DNA of 64,000 nt from assembly GCF_963576675.1 (NCBI RefSeq), contig NC_088911.1, positions 136,031,929 to 136,095,928 on the forward strand, written 5' to 3'. The stretch is from Euphorbia lathyris. Taxonomy: Eukaryota; Streptophyta; Magnoliopsida; Malpighiales; Euphorbiaceae. The notes beneath the pieces are model-generated. The model was not told the origin of the DNA. It worked only from the letters and a program-made list of their open reading frames with translations, and ran no database searches. Of this stretch, positions 22,740 through 33,986 are shown piece by piece. Both the position numbers and the translations under genes were made by a program. The first letter of the stretch is position 1. Each line of letters opens with the position of its first letter.

Positions 22740-24006
22740 TTTTTTTTTGGAAAATAAAATAATTATTTTTTAAAAAATGAATGGCAGAAAAATTACTTTG
22801 GCAACCTCAAAATTGTTGCCATTAATATAAAATTAGCAACGAAAGTAGTTGTTGCAAAAAGTATCACAATGACAGATGTTATTGTCAAACATCAAAATAT
22901 ATAACAGTGTAAAAACTTGTTGCGAAAAATGAAAATGTAAGCAACAACAACTTTTATTGCAAAAGAAAAATTTCATCCTCCCACATACGGTTCAGATTTA
23001 GCAACAACTATCTTTTTGCAACAAGAATGTTGTTGCCGAATATATATTTTTTTACAACAACAAAAATTCATTGAAAACCTTTAATAATGAAACTTCCCAT
23101 CAGGACCGTCTTAAACATTTTTAGAACCCTGTGCTAAATGAAAAAAAAAATTGGATCTAAATTCATTAAAAAAATTAATACTTTCATATAATAATAATGT
23201 TTCTACAAAATGAAACACCAAAATATTTTTAACTTGATTTTTAGTATTATAAATATAATAAAATAGTTAAATTAGATATTGTATAATAACAATAAAAAAA
23301 ATTGGACCCCTTAAGACTCTTAGAGCGTTAATTTTCTGGATAAATTAACATTCACTTATTTTTTCATATAATAATTAATAACAATAATTTTATTTAGATT
23401 TGTATAATAATAAAAATTGGGCCCCCTTAGATTTGAGGCCTTGTGCGGGAGAGCTTCTTGTACACCCTTCTCCTACTTCCCTGCTTCCCATAACAATCAA
23501 AGTAGCGAAAAATGCAAGGTCGTTCCTAAATATATGCTTCGCAGCAACAACAACTTAGACAAAAATCAATTTTCTTGTTTTTATCAATTTGATGCACTCT
23601 TGTTTTTACAGAGTTCGTCGCTAAAAATGATGACTCGATTTCTTCCAATCATCATTTTTTCATTTTTTTTATCAATTTGATGCCCTATAGGTGTCTAGGA
23701 TCAAATAAATTCTCGTTTTACGAAACCTGTACATAGCCTCAAAATTGCTCCAAATTATAAATATTAAACATGAGAAAATTATTTTTATCATAAGAAATCC
23801 TACCAATTTTATTATCCTGTGTCCAGTCATGAAGGGGTTCATATCTAGAAGGTATATATGAATCTGGTCATGAGAAAATAATACACCACTTAAATAATTA
23901 TAACTATTACATAGAATATTTCTTGCTCATGTTGCATAATAAAATCATTGATTTAATTTAATTATTAAGAACGTGTTAAGTCGATGTGACTTTTTAACCT
24001 TCTTTA
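22740..24006. other. Decayed transposon sequence with TTGCAACAA motifs; upstream flank of PR-10 copy 2
   Basis: 22780-23060 contains repeated TTGTTGC/GCAACAA units like CACTA subterminal arrays, but of a different family from the two elements described elsewhere and without visible ends. 23100-23700 is AT-rich with repeated 'aaaaattgg(g/a)cccc' phrases and no gene. From about 23970 the sequence is homologous to the region upstream of PR-10 copy 1. Confidence 0.35.
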
Positions 24007-24015
24007 TTAATTTAT

Positions 24016-24518
24016 GGCTTAATACATCATTTTTCCCCAAAAAACTTGATTGACTCCCTGAACTTTCAAAGTGTCCCGATATCCCCCCTCAACTTGCATA
24101 AAATGTTCAGTTCGCCTTCTGAACTTGCGTGAAATGTAATCAATTGATCACTCGGTCGCAAAAAAGTAAGTTAAATGCGGAAGATATATTACACGCATCT
24201 TAGAATGTTATTACATAATTAAAAAATAAATTAAAAATGAAGTTATTACTTGCTCAACTATACAACTTGTCTTCTCTAATATTAGAACTGTATATTCCGA
24301 TTTTGGTCGTTTTATTTTTTTTAAAAACTCGTGCAATTCATCTTCCACATTTAACTTACTTTTTTTGCAACCGAGTGATCAAATCATTACATTTTGCGCA
24401 AATTCAGGGAGCTAACTGAACATTTTATGCAAGTTGAGGGGATTATCGAGACACTTTGAAAGTTCAGGGGGGCAATCAAGCTTTTTGGACAAGCTCAGGG
24501 ATTATGATGTATTAAGCC
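24016..24518. mobile_element. Foldback MITE with 9-bp target duplication (MULE-type) upstream of PR-10 copy 2
   Basis: The left end GGCTTAATACATCAT is perfectly inverted at the right end ATGATGTATTAAGCC, and similarity continues inward for well over 100 bases. TTAATTTAT is duplicated at 24007-24015 and 24519-24527. PR-10 copy 1 has a single uninterrupted TTAATTTAT at 11717-11725, the paralogous empty site. It is 503 bp, with no coding capacity. Confidence 0.9.
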
Positions 24519-24628
24519 TTAATTTATTGAAGAGCCATGTGTAACATTATTTTATTTAAATAATTAAATATTTAGATCAAAAATTAATATTTTCATTATA
24601 ATGTAATTAATTAAGCTAGAAACATATC

Positions 24629-24636
24629 TATAAATA
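24629..24636 (+). promoter_or_regulatory. TATA box of PR-10 copy 2, separated from its gene
   Basis: TATAAATA lies in the region homologous to the copy 1 promoter. Eight bases beyond it, at 24645, a LINE fragment begins. The start codon is now more than 1 kb away instead of about 75 bases. Confidence 0.6.
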
Positions 24637-24644
24637 AGACCTCT

Positions 24645-25650
24645 GATATGGCTGGGAGTCAAAGACAGGCTCCTCACGAATGCAGATAGACACAGAAGGC
24701 ACTTGGCTGTATCTGGTGCCTGTAGCAGATGCAGCGGCCATGTGGAAACCTTGTGCCATGCTTTGAGGGATTGCCCGAATAGTAGAAAGGTTTGGGAAGG
24801 GGTCCTTCCTCACCACATCCTTCCTTCCTTTATGGGGTTCTCTGATATTGACTGGTTCTCTGAAGGCGTTAATGGGAATTTGTTGGCCAGTATGGAGCAC
24901 GGGGCTATTCTCTTCGCTATTATTTGTCACCAAATGTGGAAATGGAGGAATGAAGAGTTATTTGCTGAGAAGACTGTCTTTATTCCTGACCTCCGGTTTT
25001 ACTTCTCGAAAAAACTCTCTGTTATTACAAAGAGTTTTGAAGGAGAGCCCCTGGTTCACCCCTCCCCGGTTAAAGAGGTCCAGTTAGTTGGTTGGAGGAA
25101 GCCCAGGGAAGGGGTTGTCAAGTTGAATACGGATGGCTCCTGCCTTAGTAATGGCAGAATTGCTGCTGGTGGAGTTCTTCGGGATGCTGGTGGCGCCTGG
25201 CTGGCTGGGTTTACCCATAACTTAGGTACGGGCTCCTCCTTTACTGCAGAGCTCTGGGGGATCTTGTCTGGCATTAAACTCGCCATTCGCATGGGTGTTA
25301 AAAGACTTTCGGTGGAGTCTGACAATTTGGAGGCTATCAACAGGATTTCGGATAGACAGGTTGTTTGTCTTAAGAGTCAGAATCTCATTAAAGCCATCTT
25401 GAGGCTTCGTCCTGCCTTCGATTCTCTTACCTTCTCCCATATTTATAGGGAGCAAAACCGCGTGGCGGATCGCTTGGCAGCTGCTGGGCATGGGGGGATG
25501 TTAGGTGTTTCTACCCTTTCCGTTCCTCCTTCTTTTCTATTACCTTCTCTTCTTGAGGATAGGATTGAGGTCAGTCTTCCTAGACTGATCCCGTGTTAGG
25601 TTTTTGTTTGTTTGTTTTTTTTTCTTCCCTTCTTACCAAAAAAAAAAATA
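24645..25650 (+). mobile_element. 5'-truncated LINE inserted between TATA box and start codon of PR-10 copy 2
   Basis: The insert ends in an A-rich tail (about 25638-25650) and is flanked by ATAAGACCTCT at 24634-24644 and 25651-25661, a target duplication of 11-12 bases as expected for target-primed reverse transcription. It contains only the 3' end of ORF2. Copy 1 has the uninterrupted counterpart 'ataacacctcttg' at about 11946. Confidence 0.9.
24703..25599 (+). pseudogene. LINE ORF2 C-terminal fragment: zf-RVT tail and RNase H
   Basis: 298 codons. The start CSRCSGHVETLCHALRDC is the zinc-binding zf-RVT motif. The RNase H domain follows from about codon 140: KLNTDGS (first Asp), ELWGILSGI (Glu), VESDNLEA (Asp) and the C-terminal REQNRVADRLA. 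The endonuclease and reverse transcriptase are missing because the insertion is 5'-truncated. The stop at 25597-25599 is the natural ORF2 end. Confidence 0.85.
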
Positions 25651-25954
25651 ATAAGACCTCTTGTTCTCATATAATTTCTCCAAATTCCCAATTGCAAAAT
25701 AAATTGAAAATGGGGATTGTGAATTTTGAAACAGTGCTTCTCTGCAAACTTCCACCATCTACACTATTCAAAACCCTAATCTTCAATTTTACAGAAATTG
25801 TTACCAAAGCACTTCCTGGGGTTTACAAGAGCATTGAAATGCAAGGAGATGGAGGAGTAGGAACTATCAGAAAAGTCCACTTTGGAGAAGGTTTTTAGTT
25901 CTTCTCAAACTCAATATATAATTTTGTTTTGGACTATTAAGAGAATTTACTGTA

Positions 25955-26890
25955 GCCATGAAGGCTAGAATGGCCACAATTTGGAGACCAGGCAGGGGAG
26001 TGGCCATCTCTGAGCTCTCAAATAATAAATATGTCTTTGAATTTTATCATGCTATCGATCTGGCCCGTGTTTTGGAAGGGGGCCCTTGGTCTTTTGATAA
26101 TCACTTGCTTGTAGTTTCTCTCTAGAAAGATGAACCGTCACCTGACTTGGTTGAGCTGCATGTTGCTGACTTTTGGGTCCAGATTTATGATTTCCCCATT
26201 GGGTCTATGTCGGAGGGGGTGGGTAGACAGATTGGAGACTTTATTGGTAAATTTCAGGCTTATGATATTAATAACAACACCGGGTTACGTAGACAATTCA
26301 TGCGGTTAAGAGTCTTTATTGATGTGAGGAGGCCGCTGAAAAGGATGAAGAAAATCCAGAAGGGGAAGGAGGAATGGTCTTATATATCGTTCAAATACGA
26401 GAGGTTGGGCGGGTTCTGCTATATATGTGGGCTATTGGGGCATACTGACAGATTCTGTGATAAAATCTTTACCTTAAAGCCTGAGGAGATCACTAGGGAG
26501 TGAGGGGATTGGTTGAAGGCCCCTGTTCGCAGGGGTGGGGATGTACTGAGTGTGAAGTGGCTGAGAGAGCCGGGTAGTCAGGATATGGTTTCCAACTCTG
26601 GCTGTGGGCCTTCGTTGGGAAACACTGTAAAAACGCTTAAAGTGGGGCAGTCGAGTGGGGGTAAGGAGGTCGGGAAGGAGAATGTCCCTATGGGACAAGA
26701 GGGAGCAAAACTGAAGGGCAAATTGGATGTGGGGAAAGGGAATCCACATATACAGCCAGTACAGGAAGGGGAAATAGTGAATATGGCAGTGGATAGTGAT
26801 GATGAGGGCCTTGAATTGGCAGATGATCGTAAGCGTAGGCGGGCAGGTCCGGATTCGATCTCAGTACAGGCTATTGTGAATAAGCTGTAG
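25955..26890 (+). pseudogene. LINE ORF1 (DUF4283 and CCHC zinc knuckle), 5'-truncated and with stops
   Basis: The frame gives the nucleic-acid-binding ORF1 of plant L1 elements: a DUF4283 region (VLEGGPWSFDNHLLVV, VQIYDFPIGSMSE) and the knuckle CYICGLLGHTDRFC near 26418-26460. A Lys/Glu/Gly-rich tail follows with a basic cluster DDRKRRRAG. Stops interrupt it at about 26125 and 26501-26503 (expected Trp codons), and the frame closes at 26888-26890. The N-terminus is missing. Confidence 0.8.
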
Positions 26891-27012
26891 GGGAACGGAT
26901 CTGATCAGGTCCTTAATAATCCGAGGGAGATAGTTTCTACGAGCCTTGTTGATTCTACTCTTTCTAATGTCACTGAAACGGCGCGGTCTGTGGAACAGGC
27001 CCGCCGAGGATT

Positions 27013-30000
27013 ATGAATTGCCTAAGCTGGAACTGCCGGGGATTGGGGAATACCCGGGCAGTTCGGTCCCTTGGTGAGCTTGTCAAGACAAGTAAGCCGG
27101 ATTTGGTTTTCCTAATTGAAACTTTGGTTACTGATTCTTGTATTGATGGTCTGAAGAGGAAATTTGGTTTTGAAGGTCACTTTGGAGTTGACTGTAGAGG
27201 CAGAAGCGGGGGAATTACCCTAATGTGGAGGAAGTCTGATATGGTTTCGGTGGTTTCGTTCTCTGATCACCATATTGAAGTTCAAATGCACGATGCTGAT
27301 AAGGGGGACTGGAGGCTAGTAGGTTTCTACGGACACTCTAACCGAGCCAATCATATATGGTCTTGGAGGCTCTTGACTCAACTGTGTTCTTGTTCGATTC
27401 TTCCCCTCCTGATTATTGGGGACTTTAATTGTATTCTTTCTGATTATGAGAAAGTTGGGGGTCTAGGCTACCCTCAAGGGTTGATGCGCAGATTCCAGGA
27501 GGCGGTGGAAGAGAACCTGCTGATTGATCTCCCTACACAGGGAAGTCAATTCACGTGGGAGAGGAGTCAGGGCTCTAGACTGTGGGTCAGGGAGAGATTG
27601 GATAGGGCTTTGGTCACCAGTGCTTGGGCGGATAGATTCCCTGCTTATCGGCTTCGTACTCTGATATCATCTTACTCTGATCTCAGCTTACTCTGATCAT
27701 GCACCCATTTTTTGGAGTTTGATAATCCGGTTAGCAATGTGAGGCGCGGTCAATTTATCTTTGAACAAGAATGGTTGGCTGACCCTGAGTTCAAGGTGTT
27801 GGTGAGGACCTGTTGGCTTAGTAATAGTGGTCATAACCTCTCTGCAAAGTTGGCAGCCTGTGCCAGAAGCATGGAACAATGGGGAAAGAAGTACCGGTTG
27901 AGGTTTAGAAGGCAAATTGATGGCTGTAAGAGGAGGCTGGATAGTCTTGTGGATAGTAGTGTTTCGGCTGATGTGGTCAGATTCCTTCAGGCTAAGAGTG
28001 AATTGAATGCCCTACTTGACTCGGAAGCTATACATTGGCAACAAAGGGCTAAGAATTTTTAGATTCAGGAAGGTGACCAAAATACTAAGTTTTTCCATGC
28101 CTGTGTCAAAGCTAGAAAGCAGAGAAATACCATTCGCCATCTTAAGGATGCGAACGGCTTGAGAGTAGAAGGAGTGGATGATATGGGGATTATTGCCAAC
28201 ACTTATTTCTCTGATCTGTTTGCTAGCCCCACTAGTCCTTGCTATGATGCAGTGAGTACCCTTATCCCTCTTGTTACGCCTGAAATGCAGGCTGATCTAT
28301 GTTCCCCTTTTACTATTGAGGAATTCAAGATTGCTATGTTTCAAATGCACCCTGACAAGTCCTCTGGTCCTGATGGGTTAAACCCGGGTTTCTTCCAACA
28401 TTTTTGGGACCTCATTGGCCCCGAAATTGTTAATGCTTGTAAGGGTTATTTAGCCTGCAAGGAATTTCCCCCGAACCTAAATGACACTATAATTGTTCTT
28501 ATCCCCAAAACTGATAGGCCTGAGTGTATGAAGGATTTTCGCCCTATCTCCCTGTGCAATGTGCTTTACAAATTGATTGCCAAAGTCCTAGCTAATAGGC
28601 TAAAGCTTGTATTACCTTCCTTGGTATCTGAGACCCAATCTGCTTTTGTCCCTGGCAGGGCTATCACTGATAGCATTATGGTGGCCTTTGAGTCATTACA
28701 CTTTATGAAAAGAAAGAATAGGGGTAGAATTGGTGAGGTGGCTTTGAAGCTTGATATTAGCAAGGCCTATGATAGGGTTGATTGGACTTTCCTGAAACTG
28801 GTTATGCAAAAATTAGGCTTCCCTGAACTATGGATTGATTGGATAATGTTGTGCATTTCGACTGTGGAATATTCTGTGTCGCTGAATGGGTCTTTTGTAG
28901 GCCCGATTACCCCTGGTAGGGGCTTGAGACAAGGCGATCCCCTATCGCCGTACTTATTTATATTGTGCGCTGAAGTCTTATCTAAACTGATTACAAGGGC
29001 TGTGAATGAGGGTTCCGTTCATGGGTGCCTGATTGCTAGCGGGGCGCCAACTATTTCTCACTTGTTTTTTGCAGATGACAGTTTCCTGTTTTTCAGGGCC
29101 TCTATGGATGAGTGTAGTAAGGTTGGGATGATTCTTTCTGAGTATGAGGCAGCATCTGGTCAGGCTATCAACCTGCAAAAATCTGGGATTTTCTTTAGTC
29201 CGAATGTTGGCCTGGACCTTCGAAATGAGGTATGTAACTCCCTTCAGGTCTTTCATCCTCTGGACACCGGACGCTACTTGGGCCTCCCTTCACTAATTGG
29301 GAAGTCCAAAGTGGCGATTTTTAGTTTCCTTAAAGACAGACTCAGGAAGAGGTTGAGTGCATGGTCCTTTAGATTTCTTTCTGCTGCGGGTAAGGAAGTC
29401 CTAATTAAGGCGGTTGCCCAAGCTCTGCCAACTTTTTGTATGAGTGTCTTTAAATTGCCCAAATCTCTTTGCCTGGACTTAGAGAAAATAATGAACTCGT
29501 TTTGGTGGGGTATGAAATCAGGAGGTAGGAGATCGATTCATTGGCAGAGCTGGGACAGGCTTTGCAGGGATAAGAGAGAGGGAGGTTTGGGTTTTAGGAG
29601 CCTCCAGAAATTCAATCTTGCCTTATTAGGCAAACAGGCCTGGAAGTTGATGGTTACTCCAAATTCTTTAGTGGGTAGAATGTTCAAAGCTAAATATTTC
29701 CCTAGAGACCCATTTCTTTCCTCCAAATTAGGCAATAATCCTAGTTTTGTTTGGGGGAGTGTTTGGAGAGCAATTGAGGTTCTGAGATTGGGGGTTCGTT
29801 GGAGAATTGGGGATGGGAAGTCAATTCATGTTTGGAAAGATCCCTGGGTAAATACTGTGGCTCCATTTATGATCCAGGGTGATGCTGTTATGCAGCATGA
29901 TGACACAAAAGTGGCCGACCTGTTTGTTCAAGGCAGGAAAATTTGGGACAGAGGGAAGGTGGAGGATTTGTTGACTGAGGCAGATGCCAGAATTGTGTGT

Positions 30001-31254
30001 AGGATGTTGTTGCCTATCAGAGAAGTTGAAGATGGACCAATGTGGAACTTTACCAAAAATGGCATGTACACAAGTAAATCAGGGTATAGAGCTCTTTGTG
30101 ATGGTTATGGTGGAGCGAATCAGGAGGAGGGGTGGAGTGGGATTTGGAAGATGCATGTGCCTCCGAGGGTTAGAATGTTTGTTTGGAAGCTGGCCTCGGG
30201 TTGTGTGGCAACTAGGCATAGATTGGCAGGAAGGGGGCTGTCAATTCCAACGCAGTGCCCATTCTGTCACTCTGACACTGAACATGACCATCACCTCTTT
30301 GTGGATTGCGTATACGCTCAAGAGTGTTGGAACCTATCCGGGATCAATACGGATGTATTCCAACCTGATTATCTAACGGGTTCTATTTTACAGGTACTCT
30401 TGTCCAATGATCAAGACATTATAACCAAGGTGGCAATGACGCTCTGGGCTATTTGGAACCAAAGGAATCAAATAGTCTGGGAGAGCAAAGTCCAATTACC
30501 AGCAACGGCAGTCTCTCTTGCAAATAACTACCTTGTAGCTTGGCGCTAGGCCCAGTTAAAGATCCCTCCTGTTGCTGCCCGTCACCCGTCCACGTCCACA
30601 GCAGCCCATGCCGATGCCGTCAGTGCACAAAATCATTCGAGCACAACCTCTCAGGCGATTGTCGCGATCCCTGCCCGCCTTTCTGCGCAGCGCCGGCCAC
30701 CCGTCGCCATAAATGACGACACAAGTGCATTGAATGGTACTGCCACCCGTCGACACCAGCACACGATGCGGTCTACTACGATACAGGTACGACATGCTAG
30801 TTGGTCTCGCCCCCCTCTTGGCTTTGTCAAATGCAATTGTGATGCGGCTTCTTTTAAAGCTGAGTCTCGTAGTGGGGTGGGAGCTTTACTTAGATCCTCT
30901 GATGGATCCTTTATGGCTTGTCGTAGCCGCCTAGTCCCTTTTATTGATGATACTAGGGAAGCTGAAGCTTTAGCTCTACGTGAGGCAATACTTTGGTGTG
31001 CCTACCTCAATTGTATTAATGTGTTGTTTGAAAGTGACTCGCTGATTGTGGTTAATAGTGTCAATTCGGCTGATCTAGACATGTCAGTTTATGGGTCTGT
31101 TATCCAGGATTGTAAGTCTTTGTTAAGTTGTCGACACGATTATAAAGTGTCTTTTTCTCCAAGCTTAGCGAACAAGGGAGCTCATGTCGTTGCACGACAT
31201 GCCCTGTCCAATGCTAGCGAGTTCGTTTCTTTTTCTGCTCCGTTTTGGTTGTAG
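27013..31254 (+). pseudogene. LINE ORF2: endonuclease, reverse transcriptase, zf-RVT, RNase H
   Basis: All in one frame apart from a short region. Endonuclease 27013-~27700 has LSWNCRGLGNTRAV, IGDFNCIL and RLDRAL. The SDH motif near 27694-27702 is displaced by a 16-bp tandem duplication (unit repeated at 27671 and 27687). RT ~28320-29100 has DKSSGPDGL, RPISLCN, AFVPGRAITD, RGLRQGDPLSPYL and FADD. zf-RVT is at about 30250-30310 (CPFCHSDTEHDHHLFVDC). RNase H ~30800-31254 has NCDAA, REAEALALREAI and ESDSLIVV. Stops at 27694, 28060-28062 and 30547-30549 disable it. The TAG at 28060 fits a changed Trp codon and the TAG at 30547 a changed Gln codon. Confidence 0.88.
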
Positions 31255-31326
31255 GAAACTATTGTTGCTGACTCAGCTTAAGTTATGAATTTCACTTTGC
31301 CTTCAAAAAGAAGAAGAGAATTTACT

Positions 31327-32624
31327 AAAATAACATAATCTTTTTGTTTACTAATTATTTGGATAAATTACATCCATAATCATTCAGCTTTATTCATTTT
31401 CACGGTTACAATGGAACCGGATTTTTATTTTTCAAAATCACTATTTCTATAATTTTCTTCCTCCTAACCAAACAACACCTGTATGACTTCAAAACCAAAA
31501 TTTTGAAGAATTGAAGTTGTTTAAATATCACAAGTTCTTAGAATTTTCTTTTTTGACCTCATCAATGGTCATTTTGAGGCGTTGATTGAAATTTAGTGGC
31601 TATAATGTTAGAAAGTATAAAATTAAGTGAGCTTTATATTACATTTTGAAGTTTAATGGCGGTATAGTAATAGGTATAATTTACCTTTCACTATTTTATT
31701 AAAATGTCTTTCTTTGCTAATGAAAAATATCTTAGATTTAGATTTTTATTTGGAAGGTTTTTTTTTTAACTCACCCAATTTTTTCAACCCATCTCAAAAA
31801 AAAAAAAAAAAAAATTAAGATCGATTTGAACCTAACTAAACTTTATCCAAAAAATGATAATCTCTCTAAATTATGTTGCATGTTGTATTAACAATTTTAG
31901 AGCTGTAATTGCTAGGATTTAAATTTGGGTCGGTCCTGAAAATTTGTGGACAATAGCCGAAATAACAAAAAAGATTTTTTTAATAAAAAAATTACGTAAA
32001 CAAAATTTACAAATTTTAATACATGATAAATAAAACGATACGCAATATGACGTTCATTAAATACCTTTTTGTTTACCCAAAATCAAAAGTATGTTTCATA
32101 ATTTCTTTAAATTAACACTTGATCCGTATCTAAAAGAACAATTTGACCTTTTTAAGTTTAAAAATAACAATTATTTGAGCCTATATATAAATATTTTTTT
32201 TACTCCAAAATTTAGGCACATCCGGCCTTAGACCCTAGGCCAGGGCACTCCTACCTAGGTCCAGTGCCGGCTCTTGATTTGAATCATCAACCATTTGTTT
32301 AAGATTCTACTTCTGATTCTATATTGAGAAACCAAAAGACCTAAAAAATTAATCTGATAGATAAAATTCAAGTATCAAGAAACCATTTGAACCAAAATCT
32401 TAATAAGCTGATAGTTAAAGTGTGATAATAGATTTTCTTATAATCTCTTACACATTTCCACACACGCATGCCCTCTGAACTTAAAACATACACAATACAA
32501 ATCCATCCTATTATATGTTGAAATTTAATTAATAAACTGTTAAGCTTCAAACCCCAATCACTTAATTTAAGAGTCCCTTTTCGAAATTTCTCGATCCGCC
32601 ACAAACTAAGTATTTATTATTCAG
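31327..32624. other. Remainder of the PR-10 copy 2 intron
   Basis: AT-rich with no gene. 31361-31685 has weakly inverted ends (GGATAAATTACATCC against GGTAAATTATACC after reverse complement), possibly an old MITE, but no matching target duplication was found. 31920-32280 is likewise repeat-like without clear ends. The intron closes with TTATTCAG at 32617-32624. Confidence 0.4.
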
Positions 32625-32700
32625 GTATACTACTGAAGTATATGGAGGAGAGGATAGATTCCATAGACGAAGAGAATCTAACTTATTCTTCAACAACATT

Positions 32701-33475
32701 TGTTGTTACTCGAACTCAGAAAAACAGGAACAGACCGAACAAAAATTAAATGGGCAGAGTCGCGGAAAATGTCGCTTTCTTTAAGACGTTCGCGGAACTG
32801 CCGAAAATTAGCAAACAGTATAAACTCCGGTCGCCTCCAGGATAAAACAGCCCTCTTAAATACGATTTTTGTATTGCACCTTACGAAAATCGTTCTGTAT
32901 ACACTCTGTCTATTTGCTCAGTTTCGAAAAAATACAGAATGAATCAAAGTAATTGTGTGCTAAAAGGCAGTCTCACATCACCTATTTATACAGGAAAAAA
33001 GAGCTGTTGAGCTCTGATTTCATGGAGAAGGTGAAGGAGAAAAATCAGGAAGATGGAGGAGACTGAAGACACGTTCAGAAAAAATGGACGATATGAACAA
33101 CGTTCACAAAGACTAAATCAGAGTATAAATAATTAAATAAAAAATTGATTTCCGAAATTAATAAAAGTAAAAAAAAATATTATTAATTTTTTTCAATAAA
33201 AAAATATACATTTTACACCAACCCAACCCAACCCGGCCGGTTCGGTCGGACGGACGGCTCGCGCGCGCGTGTGTGGTGGTCAATCAATGAGATAGGTCCT
33301 CACCCTTTCACAAAAGTGGGTACCCCTTGGGGCACACCCTAAGCATGTGAGGACCTTCTTTATAAACATCTCCACTAAGTGCTTTGAAATCAATGTGGGA
33401 TGTTTTTCATTTGAAAAAACTTAAAGACACATGGGTGGGCTTATTTCATGAATTCTAATTGGGCCAAGCCCAATA
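32701..33475 (-). repeat. 3' LTR of the copia element in PR-10 copy 2
   Basis: 775 bp starting TGTTGTTACTCGAACTC. Its right end reads CCAAGCCCAATA where the other LTR has CCCAACA, so the terminal dinucleotide is mutated. It contains a GC run (GCGCGCGCGTGTGTGG) near 33258-33275. Confidence 0.88.
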
Positions 33476-33986
33476 ATCCCCCACTAGAATTTTTGAAATC
33501 GTTTTACTGAGCAGTTACATAAGGTCAGACATAAACAGAGGTATCTTTCGATTTGAACCTTTGCGTAGTGAGTATAGTTCAGATTTTATTAGAGTGACTC
33601 GTAGTCTTGAACTCTATCTCTGATTTATATCACACCATAACCTTTTCAGAGTGTAGTTCTAGTAGCTCGTGCGTTTATGGCCATGCACGTCTATCCCGGT
33701 TTAATGAATGCTCTAGAGTTTTGCCCTAAACTCATAGGAAGCGGCCTCACTTCCACATTCATATAGGTGAGTCTATCAAAAGTACTCCTGTAGCTATGTA
33801 CTTCACTCCAAATGGAGTATAGACTTCATTAAGAGTTTCTATTATCTCAACCTCAAGTCGCTTCAGGAAATTCATGCTTCAAATTGCATGATCTGACACA
33901 TATTACAACACAACTTGTTATTACCCATTGAACCTATTTATTGGGATCTCCAGTCTATAGGTTGGGTTACCATTATGTGTAACTCA

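Larger units (their letters stand above)
25952..31313 (+). mobile_element. L1-type LINE inserted in the intron of PR-10 copy 2
   Basis: A perfect 13-bp duplication AAGAGAATTTACT flanks it (25939-25951 and 31314-31326). It holds most of ORF1 and all of ORF2 (endonuclease, RT, zf-RVT, RNase H). The 5' end starts within the ORF1 DUF4283 region, so the insertion is 5'-truncated. The 3' end is only weakly A-rich. It is oriented like the host gene. Confidence 0.92.

Noticed and set aside
22780..23060. A third CACTA element
   Set aside because: TTGCAACAA-type motifs are dense, but neither CACTA terminus nor a 3-bp duplication could be found.
31361..31685. A MITE in the PR-10 copy 2 intron
   Set aside because: Only about 20 terminal bases are loosely inverted and the flanking 9-mers do not match, so it is noted only as possible.
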